In this document: positions 1 to 5,431 of the stretch, one piece after another | How the letters are laid out: each line of letters starts with the position of its first letter | How positions within the stretch are numbered: position 1 is the stretch's first letter | DNA from: Lachnospiraceae bacterium UBA3643 | GTDB lineage: Bacteria; Bacillota; Clostridia; Lachnospirales; Lachnospiraceae | Reading direction: 5' to 3' | Assembly: GCA_002373855.1 (NCBI GenBank) | Contig: DFKO01000078.1 | Location: 1-5,431, forward strand | DNA: 5,431 bases | Position numbers and translations under genes: made by a program | The notes under the pieces: model-generated | What the model was told of the DNA's origin: nothing | The model's input: only the letters and a program-made list of their open reading frames with translations | The model's database searches: none

Positions 1-1267
1 CTATGATATGAATGCCCTCACTGCCATCACCAAATAGGATGCCCTCTGACTTAAATGTCCTGGCCATTATGACCACAAATATCAGGCTGTATGCAAGGTT
101 TGCCACGAGTACCTCAAGTATGAGGGCCGCCTCAAATTTAAATGAGAACAGCTTAACTATAAGCAGTGCCACATTGACAACAGGTATCCAGACTGTCTTT
201 TCATTCAGTTCAAGACCCGGGAGCATACCTGCCATGCCTGCCAGCATCATCACTACCATAACCGGTGTCGTATAGTTCTGGGCTTCCTTAAAGCTCTTGG
301 CAAATATACATACAAACAGGCACAGTGCCGAGCAGAACATCGCAAAGAGGCATGCCGCCACCAGTGTGATAAGTATCGCCGGCACATATACTCCTATCGA
401 GAAATCCTTAAGTGTATCGGTTGCAGCAGACATACTGCCGTAGAAATATCCGCCTATAATGCCCATAGAGAGCACATTTAAAAAAGCCGCTCCGGAAGCT
501 ACCGTAGCCGTTGCCAGAAATTTACTGAATATAAGCTCAATATTTTTAACGGGGAGCGTGAGCAGAGTCTCCAAAGTACCTCTCTCCTTTTCTCCTGCCG
601 TCACGTCGATTGCAGGATACATGGCTCCCATCAGGACGCTGGCTATCAGCAAAAACGGGATGATATATCCAAACAGACTGCCCACAGTCTCTTCATGGGT
701 GGACAGGTCCTTAAATGTGTATTTTACGGAATCGAGTATTCTCTCCGGGTCAAGTCCGGCATCAGAAACATTCTTTACCCTCACATACTCTCCGTATTCC
801 TTTAGCATATCAGATATCATTGAAGCGGCAGTATTTGACTGACTGTCCGAAGAGTAAAAATAAATCTCATATACATCTCTAAAGTCCGTATCGTCAGTTG
901 TCTGGATGATATATGCATCTATAATTCTGTTTTGAAGAGCCCGTTCATATTTCGCCTCATCGGAAATATCATCCGGCAGTCCGTTCATGGAGAGGGAATC
1001 AATAAAGCAAAACTCATAATTGTAATCTGCACTCTTTTCAGAGATAAAGTTCTCCATAGCCTTCGGGTCATCAACACCCTCGCAGCAGATACTGTACGAG
1101 TGAGCAGTACTCTCGCTCATTATTGAACTGGCCAGGTACATTGAACACAAAAACAAAAGGGGATAAAGGACAAGAGGCACCACTATCATCATCAGGAGTG
1201 TCTTTTTATCCCTGAGTACATCCAGTATTTCCTTTTTATAAAGGGATTTAATGACTTTACTGTTCAT
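1..1267 (-). CDS. natB: NatB-like ABC-2 exporter permease, 3' end missing
   Basis: This is the membrane subunit of an ABC-2 type exporter, partner of the ATPase encoded just upstream. The visible part is 422 codons and stays open at the window edge. A cytoplasmic N-terminus (about 1-22) is followed by TM1 at about 24-50, containing the family-typical IVVPLVLYPLL. A soluble extracytoplasmic domain follows at about 51-195, then TM helices near 198-220, 252-280, 293-323, 333-350, 362-378 and 384-408. After the second helix comes the hallmark TAGEKERGTLETLLTLP near 222-238, the cytoplasmic coupling segment of NatB-type permeases. The ATG at 1267 overlaps the ATPase gene by 11 nt and has a GGGGG ribosome binding tract (1274-1278) 6 nt upstream. 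B. subtilis NatB has about 386 residues, so this protein is longer. The FKSEGILFGDG segment near the edge resembles the junction to a CPBP (Abi) domain in fused homologues. Family assignment is firm. The Na+ efflux role of B. subtilis NatAB need not apply, and the substrate is unknown. Confidence 0.88.
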   Translation of the reverse strand, partial: MNSKVIKSLYKKEILDVLRDKKTLLMMIVVPLVLYPLLFLCSMYLASSIMSESTAHSYSICCEGVDDPKAMENFISEKSADYNYEFCFIDSLSMNGLPDDISDEAKYERALQNRIIDAYIIQTTDDTDFRDVYEIYFYSSDSQSNTAASMISDMLKEYGEYVRVKNVSDAGLDPERILDSVKYTFKDLSTHEETVGSLFGYIIPFLLIASVLMGAMYPAIDVTAGEKERGTLETLLTLPVKNIELIFSKFLATATVASGAAFLNVLSMGIIGGYFYGSMSAATDTLKDFSIGVYVPAILITLVAACLFAMFCSALCLFVCIFAKSFKEAQNYTTPVMVVMMLAGMAGMLPGLELNEKTVWIPVVNVALLIVKLFSFKFEAALILEVLVANLAYSLIFVVIMARTFKSEGILFGDGSEGIHII

Positions 1268-2072
1268 CTTCGTCCCCCTTTATTTCATCTTCTTTTATGC
1301 CCATTTCCGAAACAGCCAGAAATGCGTCTCTTAAATTATTGGTACCGGTCTCTTCCATCAATGAAGCAGGAGATCCCGTTGCTGTGATTTTTCCATGATT
1401 CATCATCACTATCCTGTCACAGAGATACTGGGCTTCCTCCATATAGTGAGTCGAGTAAAGTATGGTCTTGCCCTTTTCCTTTTCGGATTTCATAAACTCT
1501 ATGATGGACTGACTGCTGATGATATCAAGTCCGAGCGTAGGTTCGTCAAAAATATAAATGTCAGGCATATGGATCAGACACCTTGATATATTTGCCCTCT
1601 GTGTCTGGCCTGTAGACAGACGCTCAATCCTGTTGTCGATAAAGTCCTCCATCTTAAGGATTTCGCAGATATTATCAATACGCTCCTTAATCACTTCACC
1701 GGGGAGCCCGTATATATCCCCCATCATCTTCAGCATCTCCCTTATGGAAAATCTGTGATAAAGCTTTGTATTTCCTGACAGGTAACCTATATGCCTTTTC
1801 TTGTCACTTGTGTCATTTATTATATTGTCACAATCATCGGTGATTATGATTTCTCCCTCAGTCGGTTCCATGAGACATCCGAGCATCCTTAGGAGCGTGG
1901 TCTTACCTGCGCCGTTAGGCCCGAGTATACCTACAATCTCCCCCTTGCCTGCTTCTATATCTACATGATCAACTGCGTAAAATTCCACATTTTTATTTAT
2001 AATTTTTTTCTTTTCGTTTTCTGCATTCTGAATTCTTCTGAATTTCTTGCATAAACCGTTTGCCTTAATCAT
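1257..2072 (-). CDS. natA: NatA-like ABC transporter ATP-binding protein
   Basis: This is a cytoplasmic ATPase of 271 residues that should power export through the permease encoded next. Walker A is GPNGAGKTT (51-59), the signature is LSTGQ (152-156), Walker B is YIFDEP (173-178), the D-loop is GLD (181-183) and the H-loop histidine is H209. The Q-loop region reads IGYLSGNTKLY (95-105), with no glutamine at the usual site. From memory this is usual for the NatA branch, where the residues read like GFLTGDTGLY. A lysine-rich insert (about 16-31) lies between the first two strands, and the C-terminus is acidic. I place the start at the ATG at 2072: AAGGA (2084-2088) lies 11 nt upstream, and MIKANGLCKKF is a normal ABC N-terminus. 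The in-frame ATG at 2096 lies inside trmD and has no ribosome binding site. The gene begins 1 nt after the trmD stop (TGA-A-ATG) and overlaps the permease gene by 11 nt, so the three are probably coupled. The exported substrate cannot be read from the sequence. Confidence 0.93.
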   Translation of the reverse strand: MIKANGLCKKFRRIQNAENEKKKIINKNVEFYAVDHVDIEAGKGEIVGILGPNGAGKTTLLRMLGCLMEPTEGEIIITDDCDNIINDTSDKKRHIGYLSGNTKLYHRFSIREMLKMMGDIYGLPGEVIKERIDNICEILKMEDFIDNRIERLSTGQTQRANISRCLIHMPDIYIFDEPTLGLDIISSQSIIEFMKSEKEKGKTILYSTHYMEEAQYLCDRIVMMNHGKITATGSPASLMEETGTNNLRDAFLAVSEMGIKEDEIKGDEDEQ

Positions 2073-2073
2073 T

Positions 2074-2781
2074 TCATTTTTGTTCCTTCTCGGCATTTAT
2101 ATATTTTTCGTAAAGATCCGGCCTGCGCTCTTTTGTGCGGATAAGTGACTGCTCATGTCTCCATTTTTCAATATTTACATGATGGCCCGATAAGAGGACC
2201 GGCGGTACATTTTTGCCCATCCACTCCTCCGGTCTCGTATACTGGGGATATTCAAGGAGTCCGTCAGAAAATGACTCAGTCATATATGACTCATCATTGC
2301 TGAGTACTCCGGGTACAAGCCTGGCTATGGCATCCATCATGACCAGGGCCGGAAGCTCACCGCCGGTCAGGACATAGTCCCCTATTGATACGGTGTCGGT
2401 GACGATTTCTTCAAGGACCCGCTCATCTATCCCTTCATAATGACCGCAGAGGATGATGATATCCTCTTTTTTCGAGTACTCAAAAGCCATCTTCTGATCA
2501 AATACCCTGCCCTGGGGGCTCACATATATTACAGGTATGTCATCTGTCATATCCTTTGTGATGGCTTTGTAGCAGTCGTATACAGGCTGGGCCTGCATAA
2601 GCATGCCTGCTCCGCCTCCATATGTGTAATCATCCACACGGTTGTGCTTATTGGCAGTGTAGTCCCTTATATCTACAGCATTAAGTCCTATCTTTCCTGC
2701 CTCCATGGCACGCTTTATGATACTTGTATTCATCGCTTCCCTGATCATATCAGGGAAAAGTGTCATTACATGAAAATTCAT
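2074..2781 (-). CDS. trmD: tRNA (guanine-N1-)-methyltransferase TrmD
   Basis: TrmD uses S-adenosylmethionine to methylate N1 of G37, next to the anticodon of tRNAs with G36. This prevents +1 frameshifting and is normally essential. The protein is full length at 235 residues. It shows the N-terminal LFPDM (8-12), YGGGAGMLM (54-62), the trefoil-knot SAM-binding segments CGHYEGIDERV (112-122) and SIGDYVLTGGELPA (132-145), the catalytic-region arginine R154 in RLVPGVL, and the C-terminal LLEYPQYTRP and PPVLLSGHH segments. The residue aligned with catalytic D169 of the E. coli enzyme is glutamate here (E169). The ATG at 2781 starts 1 nt after the rimM stop. Upstream are GAAGG (2793-2797, spacing 11 nt) and a weaker GGA closer in. 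A perfect 9-bp hairpin covers codons 9-15 and may modulate initiation. The natA-like gene follows after 1 nt. Identification is secure. Confidence 0.98.
   Translation of the reverse strand: MNFHVMTLFPDMIREAMNTSIIKRAMEAGKIGLNAVDIRDYTANKHNRVDDYTYGGGAGMLMQAQPVYDCYKAITKDMTDDIPVIYVSPQGRVFDQKMAFEYSKKEDIIILCGHYEGIDERVLEEIVTDTVSIGDYVLTGGELPALVMMDAIARLVPGVLSNDESYMTESFSDGLLEYPQYTRPEEWMGKNVPPVLLSGHHVNIEKWRHEQSLIRTKERRPDLYEKYINAEKEQK
2737..2757 (-). promoter_or_regulatory. Hairpin at the start of the trmD coding region
   Basis: A perfect 9-bp inverted repeat (TTCCCTGAT and ATCAGGGAA) with a 3-nt ATG loop covers trmD codons 9-15, beginning 24 nt after the first base of the start codon. On the mRNA it would lie near the downstream edge of an initiating ribosome, where structure can lower initiation. 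Part of the sequence is fixed by the conserved protein segment FPDM, so the repeat could be fortuitous. The repeat is seen directly; a regulatory role is inference. Confidence 0.3.
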
Positions 2782-2782
2782 T

Positions 2783-3307
2783 TTATTCCAAGCCTTCCAT
2801 TACGTGAACCTTCATAAATCCCTCATCGATATTTATATCCAGTATACACTGGGGGATTGCAGGCAGGAGTAATGTCTTTCCGTCAGGTTTTGTTATCTCG
2901 TATACATCATTGGCTCCTGTCCTGTATACTTCCGTCACATCTCCGAGTTCATTTCCGTCTTCATCTATAGCCTTTAGTGAACATAGGTCAGATATATAAT
3001 ACTCGCCCTCCTCAAGAGGCACTGCATTTTCCCTTGTCACATAGAGTTCTTTTTTTCGGAGTCCCTCTACATCATTTCTTGATTTAAACTCCTTAAAACT
3101 CATGATGAGCAGATTCTTTTGAGCCCTTGCAGACACAGGGTGCAGCAATACAGGCTCTTTATCCATCATATATATTTCATTTAATTTACCGAGGCGCATC
3201 GGATCGTCCGTTGTCGGATATACCTTTACCTCTCCCTTAATACCGTGGGGTTCTGTGATCACGCCCACTCTGAACATGTCATCTGTATTTAATCTGTTTT
3301 CATCCAT
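2783..3307 (-). CDS. rimM: Ribosome maturation factor RimM
   Basis: RimM binds ribosomal protein S19 and assists late assembly of the 30S head, including processing of 16S rRNA. The protein has 174 residues, normal for the family. The N-terminal RimM beta-barrel begins with FRVGVITEPHGIKGEVKV (12-29). The C-terminal PRC-barrel includes EYYISDL (102-108), TGANDVYEI (130-138) and LLLPAIP (145-151), and the chain ends in the usual EGLE. I choose the ATG at 3307. AAAAAGGA (3321-3328) lies upstream with a rather long 13-nt spacing, and the extra ten or so residues before the conserved domain are tolerable. An in-frame GTG at 3340 would sit in a hairpin stem and has no ribosome binding site. The gene lies 66 nt after khpA and 1 nt before trmD. 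In E. coli RimM and TrmD are made at far lower levels than the ribosomal proteins of the same operon. The weak initiation site and upstream hairpin fit such a pattern here, by inference. Confidence 0.96.
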   Translation of the reverse strand: MDENRLNTDDMFRVGVITEPHGIKGEVKVYPTTDDPMRLGKLNEIYMMDKEPVLLHPVSARAQKNLLIMSFKEFKSRNDVEGLRKKELYVTRENAVPLEEGEYYISDLCSLKAIDEDGNELGDVTEVYRTGANDVYEITKPDGKTLLLPAIPQCILDINIDEGFMKVHVMEGLE

Positions 3308-3339
3308 ACTGATAATATAGTCCTTTTTAATACAAAACA

Positions 3340-3361
3340 CCCCGGGATATATTACCCGGGG
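3340..3361 (-). promoter_or_regulatory. GC-rich intergenic hairpin, possible attenuator or mRNA stabiliser
   Basis: Between khpA and rimM, CCCCGGG and its complement form a perfect 7-bp stem around an 8-nt AT-only loop. The sequence stands out sharply from the AT-rich spacer. On the transcribed strand it is followed by TGTTTTGTATT, a broken T-rich run, so termination would be partial at best. The hairpin could reduce read-through into rimM-trmD, or protect the 3' end of a processed ffh-rpsP-khpA message. The structure is seen directly; its function is not shown. Confidence 0.5.
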
Positions 3362-3373
3362 ATAATGATTTAA

Positions 3374-3604
3374 TTATTCAATGATCTCAACATCCACAAA
3401 GATGTTCTGCTTCATTGACGCCGCTTTCACAACGCTTCGTATAGCCTTTGCAATTCTTCCCTGCTTTCCGATGACTTTACCCATATCGGAAGGAGCAACT
3501 TTAAGCATCACTGTTGTACGTCTGCCGTTTACCTTCTCGGTTACGACTACTTCATCAGGCTTTTCAACGAGAGCTTTTGCGATTACTTCAACTAATTCTT
3601 TCAT
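3374..3604 (-). CDS. khpA: KH-domain RNA-binding protein KhpA (YlqC family)
   Basis: This is a small single-KH-domain RNA-binding protein of 76 residues, the usual size for KhpA (YlqC). In Firmicutes such as Streptococcus pneumoniae, KhpA pairs with KhpB (Jag/EloR) and affects cell elongation and division by binding RNAs. The KH core is DMGKVIGKQGRIAKAIR (40-56), with the RNA-gripping GxxG loop GKQG at 46-49. A short helix comes before the first strand (about 2-14). The start is the ATG at 3604, preceded by a perfect AGGAGG 7 nt upstream. The in-frame TTG two codons earlier would sit directly against that site. The gene starts 26 nt after the rpsP stop, its usual position in Firmicutes, and was presumably recruited to this ribosome-assembly operon for co-expression with S16. 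It is followed by the hairpin-bearing spacer. Confidence 0.95.
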   Translation of the reverse strand: MKELVEVIAKALVEKPDEVVVTEKVNGRRTTVMLKVAPSDMGKVIGKQGRIAKAIRSVVKAASMKQNIFVDVEIIE

Positions 3605-3611
3605 CTGCAAA

Positions 3612-3617
3612 CCTCCT
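3612..3617 (-). promoter_or_regulatory. khpA ribosome binding site (AGGAGG), decides the start
   Basis: A perfect anti-16S complement AGGAGG lies 7 nt before the ATG at 3604. The in-frame TTG at 3610 would be only 1 nt away from it, so the ATG is favoured as the start. It is the strongest ribosome binding site in the window. Confidence 0.85.
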
Positions 3618-3630
3618 GCAAAAAGTGAGA

Positions 3631-3876
3631 TTATTTCTCAATACCAGCGAGCTTGAAAATCTTGCTAACTACTTCTGTAGGCTGAGCACCGTTGTTAAGC
3701 CACTTCTTAGCCTTCTCAGCATCTACCTTGTATGTGCTGGGATCTGTATTGGGATTGTATGTACCGATCTCCTCGATGCACTTTCCGTCTCTTGCGTTTC
3801 TGCCGTCAGCTACAACGATTCTGTAGATAGGCTCTCTCTTCTTACCCATTCTTGTAAGTCTGATCTTAACTGCCAT
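3631..3876 (-). CDS. rpsP: 30S ribosomal protein S16
   Basis: S16 is an early-assembling protein of the 30S body that binds 16S rRNA directly. The protein is complete at 81 residues. It opens with the near-invariant [20 protein letters not shown] (2-21), followed by [20 protein letters not shown] (22-41) and the C-terminal segment [15 protein letters not shown] (56-70), which is typical of the family. The ATG at 3876 has GGAGG (3886-3890) 9 nt upstream in an AT-rich, probably unstructured leader, which fits high expression. The gene lies 54 nt after ffh and 26 nt before khpA. Nothing unusual is seen. Confidence 0.99.
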   Translation of the reverse strand: MAVKIRLTRMGKKREPIYRIVVADGRNARDGKCIEEIGTYNPNTDPSTYKVDAEKAKKWLNNGAQPTEVVSKIFKLAGIEK

Positions 3877-3930
3877 TTTTCTTTTCCTCCGAAAATTTAG
3901 TTTATATATTTTTATTATTTATTTGAATTC
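3877..3930 (-). other. AT-rich ffh-rpsP spacer with the rpsP ribosome binding site
   Basis: Only 9 of the 54 bases are G or C, and 5 of those are C/G in or next to the GGAGG complement (3886-3890). There is no inverted repeat resembling a terminator after ffh, so read-through into rpsP is expected. The AT-richness would keep the rpsP start unstructured. A separate rpsP promoter cannot be excluded, but no well-spaced -35/-10 pair is visible. Confidence 0.6.
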
Positions 3931-5283
3931 CTAAAAAGGAAATCTCATACCTCTTTTGCCAAAGCCTTTCATCATGCCCGGCATCTGTTTCATCATCTTC
4001 TGAGACTGCTCAAACTGTTTGATGAATCTGTTTACTACTGCTATATCCACTCCGGCGCCTTTTGCGATCCTGTATTTCCTTCTGGGATTTAACAGCTTGG
4101 GATTGGAGCGCTCTGCCGGTGTCATTGAGTAGATGATCGCCTCAGTCTGCTTAAGCTGTTTCTCGCCTGCGTCAGTATCAATATCTCCGGTCTTTATACC
4201 CATACCCATACCCGGTAAAAGATTCAGTATACCCGCGAGACCACCGAGGTTTCTCATCTGTTTCATTGATTCCAGATAGTCATTGAAATCAAATTTGCCC
4301 TTCTTCATACGGCTCGCCATATCACGCTCTTTTTCAGCGTCAAGCGATATGTTTTCCTGAGCCTTTTCAATGAGAGTCAGTACGTCGCCCATACCGAGGA
4401 TACGGCTGGCCATACGGTCCGGATAAAACTGCTCGAGGTCGGAGAGCTTTTCACCCATACCTACGTAGAGGATAGGCTTGCCGGTTACCGCCTTTACTGA
4501 TATGGCAGCACCACCTCTGGTATCGCCGTCCATCTTTGATAAGATGATACCCGTTACACCGACTTTCTCATCAAACTCTTTTGCCACATTGACGGCATCC
4601 TGACCTGTCATGGCATCGACTACGAGGAGTGTCTGGTGTACACCCACAGCTTCTTTAATCTGCTTTAACTCGTCCATCATGGACTCATCTATGTGAAGAC
4701 GTCCTGCCGTATCTATGATGACAACGTTCTGATTGTTTTTCTCAGCGTGTACTATAGCGGCTTTAGCTATATCTACAGGACTGTTGTCGGTACCCATCGA
4801 GAATACCTCGACTTCCTGCTTGGCACCGTTTATCTTTAACTGCTCAATGGCTGCAGGTCTGTATACATCACACGCTACGAGGAGCGGTCTCTTGCCTTTT
4901 TGTTTAAACTTGCCTGCCAGCTTTGCTGTAGTCGTCGTCTTACCTGCACCCTGTAGTCCGGCCATCATGATTATGGTAATGGCTTTACCGGGCTGAAACT
5001 CTATCTCTGTGGTATCGCTGCCCATGAGTGCGGTCATCTCTTCATTAACGATCTTGATGACCATCTGTCCCGGGTTTAGTCCGGTGAGGACATTCTCGCC
5101 GACAGCCTTTTCCTCAACAGTCTTTACAAACTGCTTTACGACCTTGAAGTTTACATCGGCCTCGAGGAGTGCCATCTTGACTTCCTTCATAGCCTCTTTA
5201 ACATCGGCTTCTGTAAGTCGTCCCTTTCCACGCAGCTTCCTAAATACATTTTGAAGTTTATCACTGAGGCTTTCAAATGCCAT
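3931..5283 (-). CDS. ffh: Signal recognition particle GTPase Ffh (SRP54)
   Basis: Ffh binds the SRP RNA and signal sequences of nascent membrane proteins, then docks with FtsY so that they are inserted co-translationally through SecYEG. The protein is complete at 450 residues. An N-terminal helical domain (about 1-90) precedes the G domain, which has G1 GLQGAGKTTTTAKLAG (109-124), DVYRPAA (139-145), DTAGR (191-195), SKMDGDTRGGAA (249-260, with S for the common T) and the closing GMGEKLSDLE (275-284). The M domain runs from about 325 to 434 and is followed by a methionine-rich tail ending MRFPF. It holds the finger-loop GILNLLPGMGMG (351-362) and the SRP-RNA-binding motif at 401-411, which reads RRKYRIAKGAG and departs from the usual SRxRRIAxGSG. 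The ATG at 5283 has AGAGG (5294-5298) 10 nt upstream. It follows ylxM by 13 nt, the usual Firmicutes pair. Confidence 0.99.
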   Translation of the reverse strand: MAFESLSDKLQNVFRKLRGKGRLTEADVKEAMKEVKMALLEADVNFKVVKQFVKTVEEKAVGENVLTGLNPGQMVIKIVNEEMTALMGSDTTEIEFQPGKAITIIMMAGLQGAGKTTTTAKLAGKFKQKGKRPLLVACDVYRPAAIEQLKINGAKQEVEVFSMGTDNSPVDIAKAAIVHAEKNNQNVVIIDTAGRLHIDESMMDELKQIKEAVGVHQTLLVVDAMTGQDAVNVAKEFDEKVGVTGIILSKMDGDTRGGAAISVKAVTGKPILYVGMGEKLSDLEQFYPDRMASRILGMGDVLTLIEKAQENISLDAEKERDMASRMKKGKFDFNDYLESMKQMRNLGGLAGILNLLPGMGMGIKTGDIDTDAGEKQLKQTEAIIYSMTPAERSNPKLLNPRRKYRIAKGAGVDIAVVNRFIKQFEQSQKMMKQMPGMMKGFGKRGMRFPF

Positions 5284-5296
5284 GTGTCATATACCT

Positions 5297-5431
5297 CTAT
5301 ATCTCATCAATCAGCCCGTTTATCATGTCTGTCATCTCTTTATGACTGTCCTCATTTATGTCAGTCATATCATCGATGAGACTCTTTAACCTGATCAGTT
5401 TATCTTTGCTGACATTAAACCTTTTTACCAG
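5297..5431 (-). CDS. ylxM: C-terminal end of a YlxM-family protein, 5' end missing
   Basis: Only the last 44 residues and the TAG stop are in the window. They read from LVKRFNVSKDKLIRLKSLID to MINGLIDEI and look helical and charged. YlxM (p13) is a helix-turn-helix protein of about 110 residues encoded directly upstream of ffh in most Firmicutes and thought to modulate SRP. The HTH part would lie outside the window, so identification rests on position (13 nt before ffh) and on the resemblance of the tail to the KxF...L..L.....I..LI..L pattern I recall for B. subtilis YlxM. The fragment has an 11-residue internal repeat (MTDI and MTDM). Confidence 0.75.
   Translation of the reverse strand: MVKRFNVSKDKLIRLKSLIDDMTDINEDSHKEMTDMINGLIDEI

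Noticed and set aside
2003..2009. A run of seven A on the coding strand inside natA that could allow slippage.
   Set aside because: The frame is intact on both sides and encodes a lysine-rich insert. No alternative product in another frame is apparent.
2073..2096. In-frame ATG at 2096 as an earlier natA start, overlapping trmD by 23 nt.
   Set aside because: There is no purine-rich ribosome binding site before it. The ATG at 2072 has one and gives the normal ABC ATPase N-terminus.
3308..3340. In-frame GTG at 3340 as an earlier rimM start, adding 11 residues.
   Set aside because: The GTG lies in the hairpin stem and has no ribosome binding site. The added residues (FCIKKDYIIS) do not look like RimM, and AAAAAGGA serves the ATG at 3307.
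3895..3928. Possible promoter for rpsP (TTCAAA ... TATAAA) in the AT-rich spacer.
   Set aside because: The spacing is about 15 nt and the -35 match is poor. Such matches are expected by chance in a stretch that is 83% AT.
12..5254. Open frames on the plus strand, such as those near 12-275, 459-842, 2440-2817 and 3514-3900.
   Set aside because: They lie opposite well-recognised minus-strand genes, their translations resemble no family, and they show no convincing ribosome binding sites. They are antisense shadows.
5269..5290. An ATG at 5290 closer to the AGAGG, opening a tiny frame that overlaps the ffh start.
   Set aside because: It stops after five codons and is out of frame with ffh. The spacing of 3 nt is too short for initiation, so a leader peptide is not supported.
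5325..5368. Two near-identical 11-mers (ATGTCTGTCAT and ATGTCAGTCAT on the plus strand), 33 nt apart in ylxM.
   Set aside because: They encode a short in-frame helix repeat (MTDM and MTDI). Two copies of this length in a helical, charged tail are not enough to call a repeat element.

Overview
The window is a stretch of ordinary chromosome from a low-to-moderate GC Gram-positive bacterium. The class is most likely Clostridia, and probably Lachnospiraceae. This rests on the gene order ylxM-ffh-rpsP-khpA-rimM-trmD, the purine-rich AGGAGG-type ribosome binding sites, frequent ATA and AGA/AGG codons, and the character of the Ffh C-terminus. The placement is inferred from protein character and was not searched. 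Every gene lies on the minus strand, so transcription runs from high to low coordinates.

In the direction of transcription the layout is: the 3' end of ylxM (5297-5431, entering from outside); ffh, the signal recognition particle GTPase (3931-5283); an AT-rich 54-base leader; rpsP, ribosomal protein S16 (3631-3876); khpA, a small KH-domain RNA-binding protein (3374-3604); a 66-base gap with a GC-rich hairpin; rimM, a 30S maturation factor (2783-3307); trmD, the tRNA m1G37 methyltransferase (2074-2781); natA-like, an ABC-2 exporter ATPase (1257-2072); and natB-like, its permease (1-1267, leaving the window). The last four genes are packed with gaps of 1 nt or an 11-nt overlap, which suggests translational coupling.

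The first six genes form the classic SRP, ribosome maturation and tRNA modification cluster. Ffh (with its probable regulator YlxM) targets nascent membrane proteins. S16 and RimM build the 30S head and body. TrmD modifies tRNAs to hold the reading frame. KhpA is a small RNA chaperone. In many bacteria rplS (ribosomal protein L19) follows trmD. Here a NatAB-type ABC exporter follows directly.

No novel system is evident. The points worth a second look are the NatAB pair attached to trmD, a probable C-terminal extension of NatB, two hairpins placed where they could lower rimM and trmD expression, and two lineage-type substitutions in well-studied motifs (TrmD position 169 and the Ffh M-domain RNA-binding motif). 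I see no RNA genes, mobile elements or CRISPR arrays, and no plus-strand genes. The longest non-coding stretch is 66 bases.
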